Positions 52,233 to 62,404 of a stretch of DNA of 64,000 nt are shown here, piece by piece. The stretch lies in the NCBI GenBank assembly GCA_964544595.1, contig CAZJBM010000001.1, positions 62,001-126,000 on the forward strand, read 5' to 3'. A program made the translations under genes and the position numbers. The stretch is from JAGBWK01 sp964544595 (GTDB lineage: Bacteria; Bacteroidota; Bacteroidia; Bacteroidales; Muribaculaceae). Numbering within the stretch: the first letter of the stretch is position 1; every line of letters begins with the position of its first letter. The notes beneath the pieces were generated by a model, which did not search any database, was not told the DNA's origin, and saw only the letters and a list, made by a program, of their open reading frames with translations.

Positions 52233-53105
52233 ATGAGTTTAAACATCATTGTGCTGGCAAAGCAGGTACCCGATACCCGCAATGTCGGTAAAGATGCGAT
52301 GAAAGAAGATGGCACAATCAACCGTGCGGCTCTGCCCGCCATCTTCAATCCCGAAGACCTTAATGCCCTTGAGCAGGCTCTCCGCCTCAAAGACGCAAAT
52401 CCGGGATCAAAAGTCACCCTCCTCACCATGGGTCTTCCCCGCGCTTCTGAAATCATCCGCGAAGCTATCTACCGCGGCGCCGACACCGGCATAGTGCTTA
52501 CCGACCGCGCTCTCGGCGGCGCTGATACCCTCGCTACTTCTTATTCTCTTGCCCAGGCCGTGAAAAAATTCGGCAACTACGACATCATCCTCGGCGGTCG
52601 CCAGGCTATCGACGGCGACACCGCCCAGGTAGGCCCTCAGATCGCTGAAAAACTCGGTATTCCCCAGGTTACCTATGCAGAGGAAATCCTCGACCTCAAA
52701 GACGGCTACGTTACTGTGAAGCGTCGCCTCGAATCGGGCGTTGAGACCGTTAAGGCCCCCCTTCCCTGCGTCGTTACCGTGACCGGCTCGGCTGAGCCCT
52801 GCCGTCCGCGCAACGCGAAGCGCCTCATGAAATACAAACGCGCCGTAAGCCCCAGCGAAAAGGCTAACCTCTCTGAGGCCGAACTCGCTATCGTCGAGGC
52901 TCGCCCCGACCTCCAGCTTCAGGAATGGAGCGCCGCCTACGTCGACGCTGATCCCAACCAGATCGGTCTCGCAGGCTCTCCCACAAAAGTTAAGGCTATC
53001 GAAAACGTGGTGTTCACGGCCAAAGAGAGCCTCCGCCTCGAAGATAACGACGAGCAGATCGAAACCCTCATCAAGGATCTCATTCATAACCACACTATCG
53101 GCTAA
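52233..53105 (+). CDS. etfB: Electron transfer flavoprotein beta subunit
   Basis: A 290-aa beta subunit of the ETF heterodimer, which carries FAD and AMP and moves electrons between flavoprotein dehydrogenases and a partner. N-terminal IVLAKQVPDTRNVGKDAM, the AMP-binding LGGRQAIDGDTAQVGPQIAEKLGIPQVTYA, and the RLESGVETVKAPLPCVVTV region are family signatures. It starts a three-gene operon with etfA and an acyl-CoA dehydrogenase, driven by a canonical promoter. Confidence 0.95.
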   Translation: MSLNIIVLAKQVPDTRNVGKDAMKEDGTINRAALPAIFNPEDLNALEQALRLKDANPGSKVTLLTMGLPRASEIIREAIYRGADTGIVLTDRALGGADTLATSYSLAQAVKKFGNYDIILGGRQAIDGDTAQVGPQIAEKLGIPQVTYAEEILDLKDGYVTVKRRLESGVETVKAPLPCVVTVTGSAEPCRPRNAKRLMKYKRAVSPSEKANLSEAELAIVEARPDLQLQEWSAAYVDADPNQIGLAGSPTKVKAIENVVFTAKESLRLEDNDEQIETLIKDLIHNHTIG

Positions 53106-53167
53106 CAAAAGATGCTTAAAGCGAATCGCGATTCAGCTTTAACTTCATGCTTTAATAATTCAAAATC

Positions 53168-54196
53168 ATGACTGACAATAACAACCTCATAGTATATTGC
53201 GAATTTGAAGATGGCAAAGTGGCCGATGTGAGCCTTGAGCTCCTTACCAAGGGCCGTCAGCTCGCAAATGACCTCGGCGTGAAAATGGAGGCAATCGTTA
53301 TCGGCGACAACCTCAAGGATGTCGAGAAGCAGATTTTCCCCTACGGCGCCGACGTGGTCTACAAAGTGGAAGACAAGCGCCTCTATCCCTACACCTCTAA
53401 TCCCCACGCTGCCATTCTGATCAACCTCTTTAAGGAAATCAAACCGCAGATCTGCCTTATGGGCGCTACCTGCATCGGCCGCGACCTCGGCCCCCGCGTT
53501 TCGTCGTGCCTCCACAGCGGCCTTACTGCCGACTGCACCGCTCTCGAAATCGGTGACCACAAAGACCCCAAAACCGGTAAGGAATACACCAACCTTCTAT
53601 ATCAGATTCGCCCCGCATTCGGTGGCAACATCGTGGCTACGATCGTCAACCCCGATTGCCGTCCGCAGATGGCAACCGTGCGCGAAGGCGTGATGAAGAA
53701 AGAGGTGGTCGACCCCAACCATGTAGGCGAGGTGATCGAGCTCGATCCTAAGAAATATGTCGACGACTCTGACTTCGTCGTTGAGATCATCGACCGCCAT
53801 ATCGAGAAATCCAAAATCAACATCAAAAACTCCCCTATCATTGTGGCAGGCGGTTATGGCGTAGGTTCGAAAGAAAACTTCGAGCTGCTCCACGAACTCG
53901 CCAACACCCTCGGCGCTGAAGTCGGCGCTTCGCGCGCGGCTGTCGACGCGGGCTTCTGCGAGCATGAGCGCCAGATCGGTCAGACCGGTGTCACCGTTCG
54001 CCCGAAACTCTACATCGCTTGCGGTATCTCTGGTCAGATTCAGCACATCGCCGGTATGCAGGAGTCAGCGATCATTATCTCGATCAACAACGACCCCAAC
54101 GCTCCTATCAACGCTATCGCCGACTATGTCATCACAGGCGATATCGAGAGCGTGCTGCCCAAACTCATCAAATACTATAAAAAGAATTCCAAGTAA
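53168..54196 (+). CDS. etfA: Electron transfer flavoprotein alpha subunit
   Basis: A 342-aa alpha subunit of ETF. The FAD-binding C-terminal domain is clear: IVAGGYGVGSKENFELLHELANTLGAEVGASRAAVDAGF, then GQTGVTVRPKLYIACGISGQIQHIAGM and IISINNDPNAPINAIADYVITGD. Sixty nt after etfB and 18 nt before the acyl-CoA dehydrogenase, so all three are cotranscribed. Confidence 0.95.
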   Translation: MTDNNNLIVYCEFEDGKVADVSLELLTKGRQLANDLGVKMEAIVIGDNLKDVEKQIFPYGADVVYKVEDKRLYPYTSNPHAAILINLFKEIKPQICLMGATCIGRDLGPRVSSCLHSGLTADCTALEIGDHKDPKTGKEYTNLLYQIRPAFGGNIVATIVNPDCRPQMATVREGVMKKEVVDPNHVGEVIELDPKKYVDDSDFVVEIIDRHIEKSKINIKNSPIIVAGGYGVGSKENFELLHELANTLGAEVGASRAAVDAGFCEHERQIGQTGVTVRPKLYIACGISGQIQHIAGMQESAIIISINNDPNAPINAIADYVITGDIESVLPKLIKYYKKNSK

Positions 54197-54214
54197 ACAT
54201 TATAGCACTGAAAA

Positions 54215-55921
54215 ATGGCTAACTTCTATACCGATAATCCGGATCTTAAATTGCATCTCAACCATCCTTTGATGGAGAAGATAGTTGCCCTCAAAGAGCG
54301 TAACTATGCCGATGCTGAGAAATACGACTACGCCCCTGTGGATTTCGCCGACGCTATGGACAACTACGACCGCGTGCTCGAAGTCGTTGGTGAACTTTGC
54401 GGCGATGTCATTGCTCCCAATGCCGAGGACGTTGACCACCAGGGCCCCCACGTTGAAAACAACCGCGTGGTTTATGCCGACAAAACTAAGGAAAACCTCG
54501 AAGCTTGCCGCAAAGCAGGCTTGATGGGTATGTCTATGCCCCGCCGTCTTGGTGGCCTTAACTTCCCCATCACTCCCTATATCATGGCCGCTGATATTGT
54601 CAGCCGCGCCGATACCGGTTTTGAGAACCTCTGGGGTCTCCAGGACTGCGCCGAGACTATCTACGAATTCGCTAACGAGGATCAGAAATCTCGTTTCATT
54701 CCCCGCGTGTGTGAAGGCGAAACCATGTCGATGGACCTCACCGAGCCCGACGCCGGCTCCGACCTCCAGTCGGTTATGCTCAAAGCAACAGAGCAGCCCG
54801 ACGGCACCTGGCGTCTCAACGGCGTGAAGCGTTTCATCACCAACGGCGACTCCGACATTCACCTCGTGCTTGCCCGCTCTGAGGCCGGCACAAAAGATGG
54901 CCGCGGCCTGTCGATGTTTATTTACGACAAGCGCGACGGCGGTGTCAACGTGCGCCGTATCGAGAACAAGATGGGTATCAAGGGATCTCCCACTTGCGAG
55001 CTCGTTTACAAAAACGCTAAGGCTGAGCTTGTAGGCTCTCGCCGCATGGGTCTTATCAAATATGTGATGGCCCTTATGAACGGCGCTCGCCTCGGTATCG
55101 CCGCTCAGAGCGTCGGCGTGAGCGAAATCGCTTACCGCGAAGCTCTCGCTTATGCCCGCGACCGTCAGCAGTTCGGCAAACCTATTATCGAATTCCCCGC
55201 TGTCGCTGAAATCCTCTCGGTTATGAAGGCTAAACTCGACGCTACCCGCTGTCTCCTTTACGAGACTTCGCGCTACGTCGACCTCTACAAGGCTTACGAG
55301 GATATCGAGAAAGAGCGCAAGCTTACTCCTGAAGAGAAGGCCGAGCTTAAGCTTTATCGTAAGTATGCCGACGCCTGCACTCCGCTCGCCAAAGGTCTCA
55401 GCAGCGAATATTGCAACCAGAACGCTTACGACTGCATCCAGATTCACGGTGGCTCAGGCTTCATGAAGGATTACGCCTGCGAACGCGTTTACCGCGACGC
55501 GCGTATCACCTCTATCTACGAGGGTACAACCCAGCTTCAGGTAGTGGCAGCAATCCGCCACGTCACCACCGGCACATACGAAGCCCTTATGGACATTTAC
55601 GCCGGCATGGAAGTGAGCGAAGAGCTCCGTCCGATCGCCGATCAGCTTAAAGGTCTCGTTGAGATTTATAAATCGGCTGTCGAGAAAGTTCAGGCTGTCA
55701 ACGACACCACTTACACCGACTTCATGGCTCGTCGCCTCGTCGAAATGGCAGGTAACATCATTATGAGCTACTTGCTCGTCACCGACGCGAGCCGCTACAA
55801 CTCAGAGTCGATGGCCAAGAGCGCTAAGGTTTACTTCAACCTTGCCCGCGTGGAAGTGATCAAGCACGGCTCGTTTATCGACACCGTTGCTCCCGATCAG
55901 CTCGACGCTTACAAAGCTTAA
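54215..55921 (+). CDS. Acyl-CoA dehydrogenase
   Basis: FAD enzyme that oxidises acyl-CoA to enoyl-CoA and passes electrons to ETF. The 568-aa protein has DLTEPDAGSDLQSVMLKA (FAD/substrate binding), ARDRQQFGKPIIEFPAV, and IYEGTTQLQVV with the expected catalytic Glu at residue 436. At about 568 aa it is longer than the 380-aa standard; the extra C-terminal domain is seen in a subset (DUF-type C-terminal extension) of Bacteroidetes members. It is the last gene of the etfB-etfA operon, so the acyl-CoA-to-ETF link is strong. The chain length of the substrate cannot be told. Confidence 0.93.
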   Translation: MANFYTDNPDLKLHLNHPLMEKIVALKERNYADAEKYDYAPVDFADAMDNYDRVLEVVGELCGDVIAPNAEDVDHQGPHVENNRVVYADKTKENLEACRKAGLMGMSMPRRLGGLNFPITPYIMAADIVSRADTGFENLWGLQDCAETIYEFANEDQKSRFIPRVCEGETMSMDLTEPDAGSDLQSVMLKATEQPDGTWRLNGVKRFITNGDSDIHLVLARSEAGTKDGRGLSMFIYDKRDGGVNVRRIENKMGIKGSPTCELVYKNAKAELVGSRRMGLIKYVMALMNGARLGIAAQSVGVSEIAYREALAYARDRQQFGKPIIEFPAVAEILSVMKAKLDATRCLLYETSRYVDLYKAYEDIEKERKLTPEEKAELKLYRKYADACTPLAKGLSSEYCNQNAYDCIQIHGGSGFMKDYACERVYRDARITSIYEGTTQLQVVAAIRHVTTGTYEALMDIYAGMEVSEELRPIADQLKGLVEIYKSAVEKVQAVNDTTYTDFMARRLVEMAGNIIMSYLLVTDASRYNSESMAKSAKVYFNLARVEVIKHGSFIDTVAPDQLDAYKA

Positions 55922-55949
55922 TAATAGCGCGATTTATCGTGACTTTTCA

Positions 55950-55988
55950 AGAAATAGGACGCTTTTTGCGTCCTATTTCTGCTTTTTT
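55950..55988 (+). terminator. Terminator of the etf-acyl-CoA dehydrogenase operon
   Basis: A perfect 13-bp stem AGAAATAGGACGC / GCGTCCTATTTCT with a 5-nt loop (55950-55980) and T-run at 55983-55988. Confidence 0.9.
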
Positions 55989-56061
55989 ATGGTGTAATTG
56001 GCTTGTATAACATAATTTTTCATACCTTAGCGTATCAAAAACACTCTTAAAATCGCTCGTC

Positions 56062-56685
56062 ATGGTATATCAACTCAAAATACAGTTAGATGGAGTAACT
56101 AAGCCGCCAGTATGGCGTAAAATACTTATTGATTCGAATATGACCTTTCATCAACTTCATTTAGCGATTCAGGGCGTGATGAAATGGGAAAATGACCATC
56201 TATATGCTTTCGGCCCGCAGGCATATTCAAGAGACTTCAGGATCACTATGCCGGGTTACGGCGACGATTGGTACTCCGGAAGGCAATTAAGCAGCCGCAA
56301 GGTTAAAATACAGGAATTTCTCAACGATAGAAGAACCAAGCTCGTCTATACCTACGATTTCGGCGACGACTGGATACACAATATAACGCTTGAAAAAATC
56401 CTCGACTCCTACGACGCGCATCTCCCCGTCTGTATCGGTGGTAAAGGTGTATGCCCTATGGAAGATAGCGGGGGTATATGGAGCTTTATGGAGTTTAGGG
56501 AAGAAATCAATGAGCTTCAGAAGACAACCAATCTCCATGATGTGATAGATTACGATAGCCCTGATTTTGATGATGAATTAGCGTGGTTAATCGATGAGGA
56601 CTATATTGACGATAATGGTAAAATCAACTTCCAGGCTTTTGATATTGAAGCAACCCAGAAGAGGCTTAAATCCTACATGAAATGA
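56062..56685 (+). CDS. pRiA4b ORF-3-like protein
   Basis: A 207-aa soluble protein of the plasmid pRiA4b ORF-3 family (also seen as an IS1096 passenger). The N-terminal YQLKIQLDGVTKPPVWRKILIDSNMTFHQLHLAIQGVMKWENDHLYAF and FGDDWIHNITLEKIL stretches are diagnostic. The function of the family is unknown; it often appears near mobile elements, but I see no transposase or inverted repeats beside this copy. It is a single plus-strand gene after the operon terminator, convergent with the outer-membrane protein gene. Confidence 0.88.
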   Translation: MVYQLKIQLDGVTKPPVWRKILIDSNMTFHQLHLAIQGVMKWENDHLYAFGPQAYSRDFRITMPGYGDDWYSGRQLSSRKVKIQEFLNDRRTKLVYTYDFGDDWIHNITLEKILDSYDAHLPVCIGGKGVCPMEDSGGIWSFMEFREEINELQKTTNLHDVIDYDSPDFDDELAWLIDEDYIDDNGKINFQAFDIEATQKRLKSYMK

Positions 56686-56698
56686 TGGCGCGTGAGCT

Positions 56699-59626
56699 TT
56701 AGAAGCGGTAGGTCTTCGTTGTGAGTTCTTTCTTTTTTGGCATTACGTTGATTTTGTACTGAACGTGCAGCAGCACATAGCGGGGGAGGGTATTGGTGAA
56801 TTTCTCGACGCGGCCCGATGCGCTGACGTTGTAGCTGATGTTTGTTAGCTGGCGGAGCAGGTCGAAGCCGTCGAGTGCGATAAGCCATTTCCCTTTGTCG
56901 AGGCTCTTCGATATGCGGGCGTTCCATACCAGGTCGGATGTGTTGAGCAGATTTGAGTCGTAGCCGCGACGTTGGTACACAATGAAATCAGTGGAGATGC
57001 CGAAGTCGTAGGGGAGTTTGAAATGGCCGCTGAGGCCGTATTTGAAGTCTCGCGAATTTATGTCGCTCGATTCAGGGCGAGTCGATACGCTGTGGCGTAT
57101 AGTTACTTCGCCATGCAAGCCTATACGCTGTTTGCCAAACTCATATCCCAGCGAAATCATAGGTGTGTATGTGTAATTGTTCATTTTGTAGAGCGATGGC
57201 GTGAGAGAGTTTTCTCCAATCATCTGCAGATTTCTCGACTGCATGGATCTGAATTTGGCAGTTGCTTGAAGGCATCTGTTCGGCCCGAAGAAAAGCGATC
57301 CGTCAACGCTTTGCTGCAATGAATATGTCAACGCGTCGGCGTTAAGCCATTGGTAAGTGGTGTGGCCGGTGGTTGTGTCGTACGTATAGCTTTGAATAGC
57401 GCTATTGCTGTCGAAACTGCCGCTTAGCTGCATAGAGCATGAGAATTTATTTCTTATCGATTTTACAAGGCTTAAGCTGATGCTCTGGGTCAACGACGAC
57501 TTCAAGTCTCGATTGCCGAGATAAGTCTTTAGCGGGTCGGTAGTGTCGGTGATGTCTATCATGTGCCTGAGCTTAGGCAGTTGGGTGTCGATATAGTAAT
57601 TGAAAAAGATTGAGCTGTAGTTGCTTTTGTCTGATATCGAATAATGAAAACTTGTGTTGGCTTTGCGCACGATCCATTGACGATGGCTTATGGGATACAA
57701 CGTTGCCTCGCGGGTATAATCGAGATGACGGTTCATGTAAGCGATAGGCAGGTCGATATTGAAGTATATTCTCTTGCAAGAATAACTTACTGATGGGTTG
57801 ATCTGGATTCTGTGGGCGGTCTCAAGGCTATTGTATGAATTAGCAGGGTCAAAAACCTCTGATAGCGATACGAGGTTGTCGAGCGAGAAATCGCCCGAAG
57901 CTTCGGCTGAAGCCTGAGCCATATAGAAACATGAGTTTCTCACGTCGTGGTCGTAGCGCGTGTCGGCTGTGAAAAGCAGCCGCCAGTTGTCGGCCAACTG
58001 ATAGTTGTAAGTGACTTCGGCTATCACCGCGTTGTTGTGATTAGGGCGACCCGCGGTGTGCTGCCGTCTGTATAACGGCTCCCGCATCTGATCGCCGTAC
58101 CCGATCATGTAGTCAGAGCGTGAGTCGGTGCGGTTGTTTGTATGGTTATATTGCAGGAACAGATGTAGGAAGTCGGTAGTCTTTGGTATTTTTATCAACG
58201 AGTTGGCGATGGTGGAGAATCTGAGGCGGTTGTTGCCTGAAAAGGCTTCGGAGTATGTGGCGTTGATGAGCTGATCGCGGTCGATGCTTCCAATGCCGTG
58301 GGTAAACACCTTCTCCATATCGGCGATGACTTCATCGGCCGGTTTCTCAACATTCAGGTTAATGGCGCGGTTGAGCGATCGGCCGCGGGAGCGCGTGTAG
58401 TCGACCGACGGCTCGATGCCGAGCGAAAAACTGTTTTTCTCGATATAAAGCTTATGGCTGGTACTTAACTCAAGCGAGCGGTTGATGTTGTTCGCTTCCG
58501 AGCGGCTCGACATATTGCCTGAGGGGTAGAAGTTGACGGCGTCGGTGAGCGATGCAAGGTGAGAGCGGTCTTGCTTCACTGTCGCGTTGCCCGCGACGGT
58601 CGATTTCCCCTCGTCGCCGATTTCGTTGTAATAATCCACGCCGGCCTCAATATGGCGCAGCAAGCCCGACTGGCTGTTCTCAGGCTTCCACGAATCCTCT
58701 TCGCCCGGTTTGCGCTTGTCGTTGAGATTATTGACATTGGCGTAAAATGTGTATCGGGCTGCCGGATTGAAATGCATTCCGAAGAAGCGGCCCATGTATC
58801 GGTCGGCGGTTCCGTAGCCCCCTTCGGCGTTGAGAATCATGCCTCCGATATAGTCTTTTTTGAGGTTAACGTCCATTACAAACTCGTTTTCCTCTACTTG
58901 CTGGCCTATAAAACGGTTTTTGTCGGTCTCTTTTTCGTAAACCTGCACGTTTTTCACCGTGTATGCCCCTAAATTCTCAAGCATCACCTCGTTTTTCCCC
59001 TTAAAGAAGTCCTTACCGTTGAGCAAAAGACTCTCTACGTATCGGCCATTGACATAGATTTTCCCCCCTTCTTTCAGCTCTACTCCCGGCAGTTGTTTTA
59101 TCAGCTCGTCGAGCATTGAGCCCTCGGCGAGATTAAACGCGTCGGCATTGTAGACGATTGTGTCTCCCTTGTTGTAGAATTTCACTTTCGATGCGGTGAC
59201 GTTCACCTCATTGAGCGTTTTCGACATTTCGCGCTCAAGATAAAGCGTTCCGAGATTTCGCGAGAACTCTCTCTTGCCGAGGTCGGAGAAGTTAAGCGTG
59301 AGCAGCAGCGACTTATATTCGGGGTAATCGACCGTTAAGAGATAATCACCCTCCTCCACGGCGGGGATTGAAAAATAAAACCCTGATGTCTGCGATATTT
59401 GCCGCGAGTTTCTGGGGCCGCTTTGCCGATACGACTCTGCCTTCGTCCTGATAGTGTCGTTTGAGGGCGATACTAAGATAAGCTCCGCCCCTATGAGCTG
59501 AATATTTGTGTTCGCTGCCCTGACCTGCCCCGTAAGCCTCAGTTTGTGAGGGTTGGTTGCGGCTAAAGTTGTTAAGGCGAACATCGAAGCGACGAATATG
59601 CTGATAAAAAGTCTTGTGCGGTACAT
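56699..59626 (-). CDS. Outer-membrane beta-barrel protein (TonB-dependent-receptor-like)
   Basis: A 975-aa outer-membrane protein with a signal peptide (MYRTRLFISIFVASMFALTTLAA, cleavage near residue 23). An N-terminal carboxypeptidase-regulatory-like domain (LRLTGQVRAANTNIQLIGAELILVSPSNDTIRTK) is followed by a plug-like region (TASKVKFYNKGDTIVYNADAFNLAEGSMLDELIKQLPGVELKEGGKIYVNGR) and about 700 residues of beta-strands ending in Phe (KELTTKTYRF). The plug motif and barrel fit the OMP_b-brl_3 / TonB-dependent receptor group. No adjacent SusD-like gene, so it is not a classical polysaccharide utilisation pair. Substrate unknown. Confidence 0.85.
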   Translation of the reverse strand: MYRTRLFISIFVASMFALTTLAATNPHKLRLTGQVRAANTNIQLIGAELILVSPSNDTIRTKAESYRQSGPRNSRQISQTSGFYFSIPAVEEGDYLLTVDYPEYKSLLLTLNFSDLGKREFSRNLGTLYLEREMSKTLNEVNVTASKVKFYNKGDTIVYNADAFNLAEGSMLDELIKQLPGVELKEGGKIYVNGRYVESLLLNGKDFFKGKNEVMLENLGAYTVKNVQVYEKETDKNRFIGQQVEENEFVMDVNLKKDYIGGMILNAEGGYGTADRYMGRFFGMHFNPAARYTFYANVNNLNDKRKPGEEDSWKPENSQSGLLRHIEAGVDYYNEIGDEGKSTVAGNATVKQDRSHLASLTDAVNFYPSGNMSSRSEANNINRSLELSTSHKLYIEKNSFSLGIEPSVDYTRSRGRSLNRAINLNVEKPADEVIADMEKVFTHGIGSIDRDQLINATYSEAFSGNNRLRFSTIANSLIKIPKTTDFLHLFLQYNHTNNRTDSRSDYMIGYGDQMREPLYRRQHTAGRPNHNNAVIAEVTYNYQLADNWRLLFTADTRYDHDVRNSCFYMAQASAEASGDFSLDNLVSLSEVFDPANSYNSLETAHRIQINPSVSYSCKRIYFNIDLPIAYMNRHLDYTREATLYPISHRQWIVRKANTSFHYSISDKSNYSSIFFNYYIDTQLPKLRHMIDITDTTDPLKTYLGNRDLKSSLTQSISLSLVKSIRNKFSCSMQLSGSFDSNSAIQSYTYDTTTGHTTYQWLNADALTYSLQQSVDGSLFFGPNRCLQATAKFRSMQSRNLQMIGENSLTPSLYKMNNYTYTPMISLGYEFGKQRIGLHGEVTIRHSVSTRPESSDINSRDFKYGLSGHFKLPYDFGISTDFIVYQRRGYDSNLLNTSDLVWNARISKSLDKGKWLIALDGFDLLRQLTNISYNVSASGRVEKFTNTLPRYVLLHVQYKINVMPKKKELTTKTYRF

Positions 59627-59657
59627 GAAATTAGGGAGGTGGGTGAGTGGAACTGGT

Positions 59658-60026
59658 TTACTCTGCGTCGCGGTTGTGGTGGACCATATCGGTCGGGAGG
59701 GGGATTGATAGCTCGGCCAAGCCAGCTATGCTACCCTCGTCGTCGCGCCACGGAGTCTGGAATATGAGCTTGCGTATGCCGTTTTTCTGCACGGTGTAAG
59801 TGTTGGTTTCTCCGGAGGCAAGCAAATGATTGATAATTTCGCGCGAACGCTCGTTGTGGCAGTTCATGAGATTAAACCCGATTAGGTTGCCGCGCTTCTT
59901 ATAGGTTTCGCGTGCTCGCTCGTTCATGTAGAGTATGATGCCTTCGCGGTCGCATACAGTTGCGGCGCAACCGATCGCTTGCGTCCAATCGGCTATTTCG
60001 GCGGGGATTTTAAATTCGTTATTCAT
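59658..60026 (-). CDS. Stand-alone PAS domain protein
   Basis: A 122-aa soluble protein made of one PAS fold: residues 15-90 with AIGCAATVCDREGIILYMNERARETYKKRGNLIGFNLMNC and FQTPWRDDEGSIAGLAELSIPL. No kinase, output or DNA-binding domain is fused, so a signal-sensing role needs a partner protein. It starts 11 nt after the pcrA stop codon on the same strand, so it is probably cotranscribed with the helicase and with the DUF4250 gene. Confidence 0.83.
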   Translation of the reverse strand: MNNEFKIPAEIADWTQAIGCAATVCDREGIILYMNERARETYKKRGNLIGFNLMNCHNERSREIINHLLASGETNTYTVQKNGIRKLIFQTPWRDDEGSIAGLAELSIPLPTDMVHHNRDAE

Positions 60027-60037
60027 CGCGTTGAGGG

Positions 60038-62401
60038 TTAAAGTATGTTGAATTTAGCGAATTTCAGTAGCAGTGTTTTGGTTTCGAGCGAGTCGAAGCG
60101 CACCACTACGCGCGTATTCGTGCCCGTTATGTCGATTTCCTCGATCGTGCCTTGGCCGAATCGCTCATGCTCTATCCTCATGCTGGTCGCCAACTCTTCT
60201 GCGATATGCACGCGGAATTTTCCCGTTGCGGCCGATTGAGATGTCGCTGGCGTCGGACTTGTCTTCGCCGAGTCGGCTATGCGCTTGAAGTTGCCGCTTT
60301 GGGTGGGGCGCGAATTCCATCCGCTCCCGGCCGGGTCGGCGCTCTGGCGGCGTTGGAACGGCGCCGAATGGAATGAGTCGCGATACGACTGCACGGGGTT
60401 GAACATGGCGTTGGTCTCTACCGAGCTGCCTGCCGTAAGGCGCAGATAGCGGGTGTCGAGGTCGCGGATGAAGCGCGAGGGCTGGGTGGTGACCGTCTGG
60501 CCGTTGCGGAAACGACTCGACGCGTAACTTATCATGCAGAATTTCTTGGCGCGAGTTATCGCCACGTAGAGCAGGCGACGCTCCTCCTCGATTTCGGCCG
60601 GAGAAGCCGAGGCCATAGCCGAGGGAAACAGCTCCTCTTCAAGGCCGACGATAAACACGTTGGCAAATTCCAGCCCCTTGGCGGCGTGAACGGTCATTAG
60701 CGTGATATGCGGCTCGTCGCTTTGGTCGACGTCTTGATCGGTCAGCAGCGAGATTTGGGCGAGATAGTCGGCGATGGAGGTTTCGGCGTTGTCCTCCTCC
60801 TGGCGCGTGGCCGCGAACTCTTTCACGCCGTTGAGTAGCTCGTTGAGGTTCTCCTGTTTTGAAATGCTCTCAGGGGTGCGGTCGGTCAGCAGCGACGACA
60901 GCAGCTTGGTGTCGCGGATGATTTTTACGGCAACAGTCTCGGCGTCGGCCCCCGCGGCGTTGGCGTCGATAAAGCCCTGAATCAGCTCGCGGAAACCGTC
61001 GAGTTTTCGGGCCGTGCCTGAGTTGATGTTGAGCTCCGCGTTGGTCGCGTTGTTGAGCGCATGCCATATCGAGATATTGTTGTCGAGGGCGTAGCGCGTG
61101 AGTTTGTTGACGGTGGTTTCGCCTATTCCGCGGGCCGGGGTGTTGATGATGCGGCGCAGGGCCTCGTCGTCGTCGGGATTAGACGCGAGTCTGAAATACG
61201 CGATTGCGTCCTTGATCTCCTTTCGTTGGTAGAACGACAGCCCTCCGTAGATCTTATACGGGATATTGCGTTTACGCAGCGATTCCTCCAGTATACGCGA
61301 CTGTGCGTTCGTGCGGTAGAGCACGGCGAAATCGTCGTATGAGTCGCCCGACTCGATTTTGCGTTGCGCTATTCGGTTGGCCACTATGAAGCTCTCCTCA
61401 TAGTCACTATAGCATTTGGTCACCTCGATCAGGCTGCCGACCTCATTTTTCGAGAACACCTTTTTGGGTATCTGAAACTTGTTTTTGGCGATAAGCGAGT
61501 TGGCGGCGTTGATGATGTTCTGCGTTGAGCGGTAGTTCTGCTCCAGTTTGAATATCGCGAGATCGGGGTAAGAGTTTTTGAGATTGAGTATGTTCTTTAT
61601 GTTGGCCCCGCGGAATGAGTATATGCTCTGCGCGTCGTCGCCCACTACGCAGAGGTTGTGGCTCTGGTTGCATAGCTGCGAAACGATGAGATGCTGGGCG
61701 AAGTTGGTGTCCTGATACTCGTCGACAAGTATGTAGCGGAAAAACTCGCGGTAATGGGCGAGAATGTCGGGATTGTCGCGGAGAAGCACGTTGGTATAAT
61801 ACAGCAAGTCGTCGAAATCCATCGCTCCCGCCAGGAAGCAGCGGCTCTTATACGCTTTATAGATCTGGCTCATCATGGGGCGGCGCGCGCGTCGGTCAGC
61901 CTCCATCAGCTCCCGGTCGAGCTCGTACATCTCTGGCGACAATAGCGCGTTTTTGGCCGCCGAGATCGCGCTCTGCACCGTGTTGGGCTTATACACCTTG
62001 TCGTCGAGCTGCATATCCTTTATTATGGTCTTGATGAGCGAGCGCGAGTCGGCTGTGTCGTATATGGTGAAGTCGCGTTTGAATCCTATGCGCTCCGAGT
62101 TGAGGCGGAGTATCTTTGCGAAAATGGAGTGGAAAGTGCCCATCCATAGCCTCGATGCCGTTTTCTCGCCCACGAGCTTCTCGATGCGTTCGCGCATCTC
62201 GCGCGCCGCCTTGTTGGTGAACGTCAGGGCGAGTATGCGGTATGGCTCGAAGCCGTTGTAAAGCAGGTGGACTATCTTGTAGGTAAGCACGCGCGTCTTG
62301 CCCGACCCCGCTCCGGCTATAACCAGTGCCGGGCCGTCGAGATATTCCACCGCCTCACGCTGAGGTTTGTTGAGTTTGCTTAGATAATCGTTGCTATCCA
62401 T
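60038..62401 (-). CDS. pcrA: UvrD/PcrA-type DNA helicase
   Basis: An SF1A 3'-5' DNA helicase of 787 aa. Motifs in order: I GAGSGKTRVLTYK (about residues 30-42), Ia LTFTNKAAREMRERI, II VDEYQDTNFAQ, III VVGDDAQSIYSFRGA, IV LEQNYRSTQNI, V LMTVHAAKGLEF, VI RRLLYVAITRAKK. The C-terminal tail ends with RIEHERFGQGTIEEIDITGTNTRVVVRF, a Tudor-like tail seen in PcrA that contacts RNA polymerase in other bacteria. It is preceded by the DUF4250 gene with 3 nt between stop and start. Confidence 0.95.
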   Translation of the reverse strand: MDSNDYLSKLNKPQREAVEYLDGPALVIAGAGSGKTRVLTYKIVHLLYNGFEPYRILALTFTNKAAREMRERIEKLVGEKTASRLWMGTFHSIFAKILRLNSERIGFKRDFTIYDTADSRSLIKTIIKDMQLDDKVYKPNTVQSAISAAKNALLSPEMYELDRELMEADRRARRPMMSQIYKAYKSRCFLAGAMDFDDLLYYTNVLLRDNPDILAHYREFFRYILVDEYQDTNFAQHLIVSQLCNQSHNLCVVGDDAQSIYSFRGANIKNILNLKNSYPDLAIFKLEQNYRSTQNIINAANSLIAKNKFQIPKKVFSKNEVGSLIEVTKCYSDYEESFIVANRIAQRKIESGDSYDDFAVLYRTNAQSRILEESLRKRNIPYKIYGGLSFYQRKEIKDAIAYFRLASNPDDDEALRRIINTPARGIGETTVNKLTRYALDNNISIWHALNNATNAELNINSGTARKLDGFRELIQGFIDANAAGADAETVAVKIIRDTKLLSSLLTDRTPESISKQENLNELLNGVKEFAATRQEEDNAETSIADYLAQISLLTDQDVDQSDEPHITLMTVHAAKGLEFANVFIVGLEEELFPSAMASASPAEIEEERRLLYVAITRAKKFCMISYASSRFRNGQTVTTQPSRFIRDLDTRYLRLTAGSSVETNAMFNPVQSYRDSFHSAPFQRRQSADPAGSGWNSRPTQSGNFKRIADSAKTSPTPATSQSAATGKFRVHIAEELATSMRIEHERFGQGTIEEIDITGTNTRVVVRFDSLETKTLLLKFAKFNIL

Positions 62402-62404
62402 GCC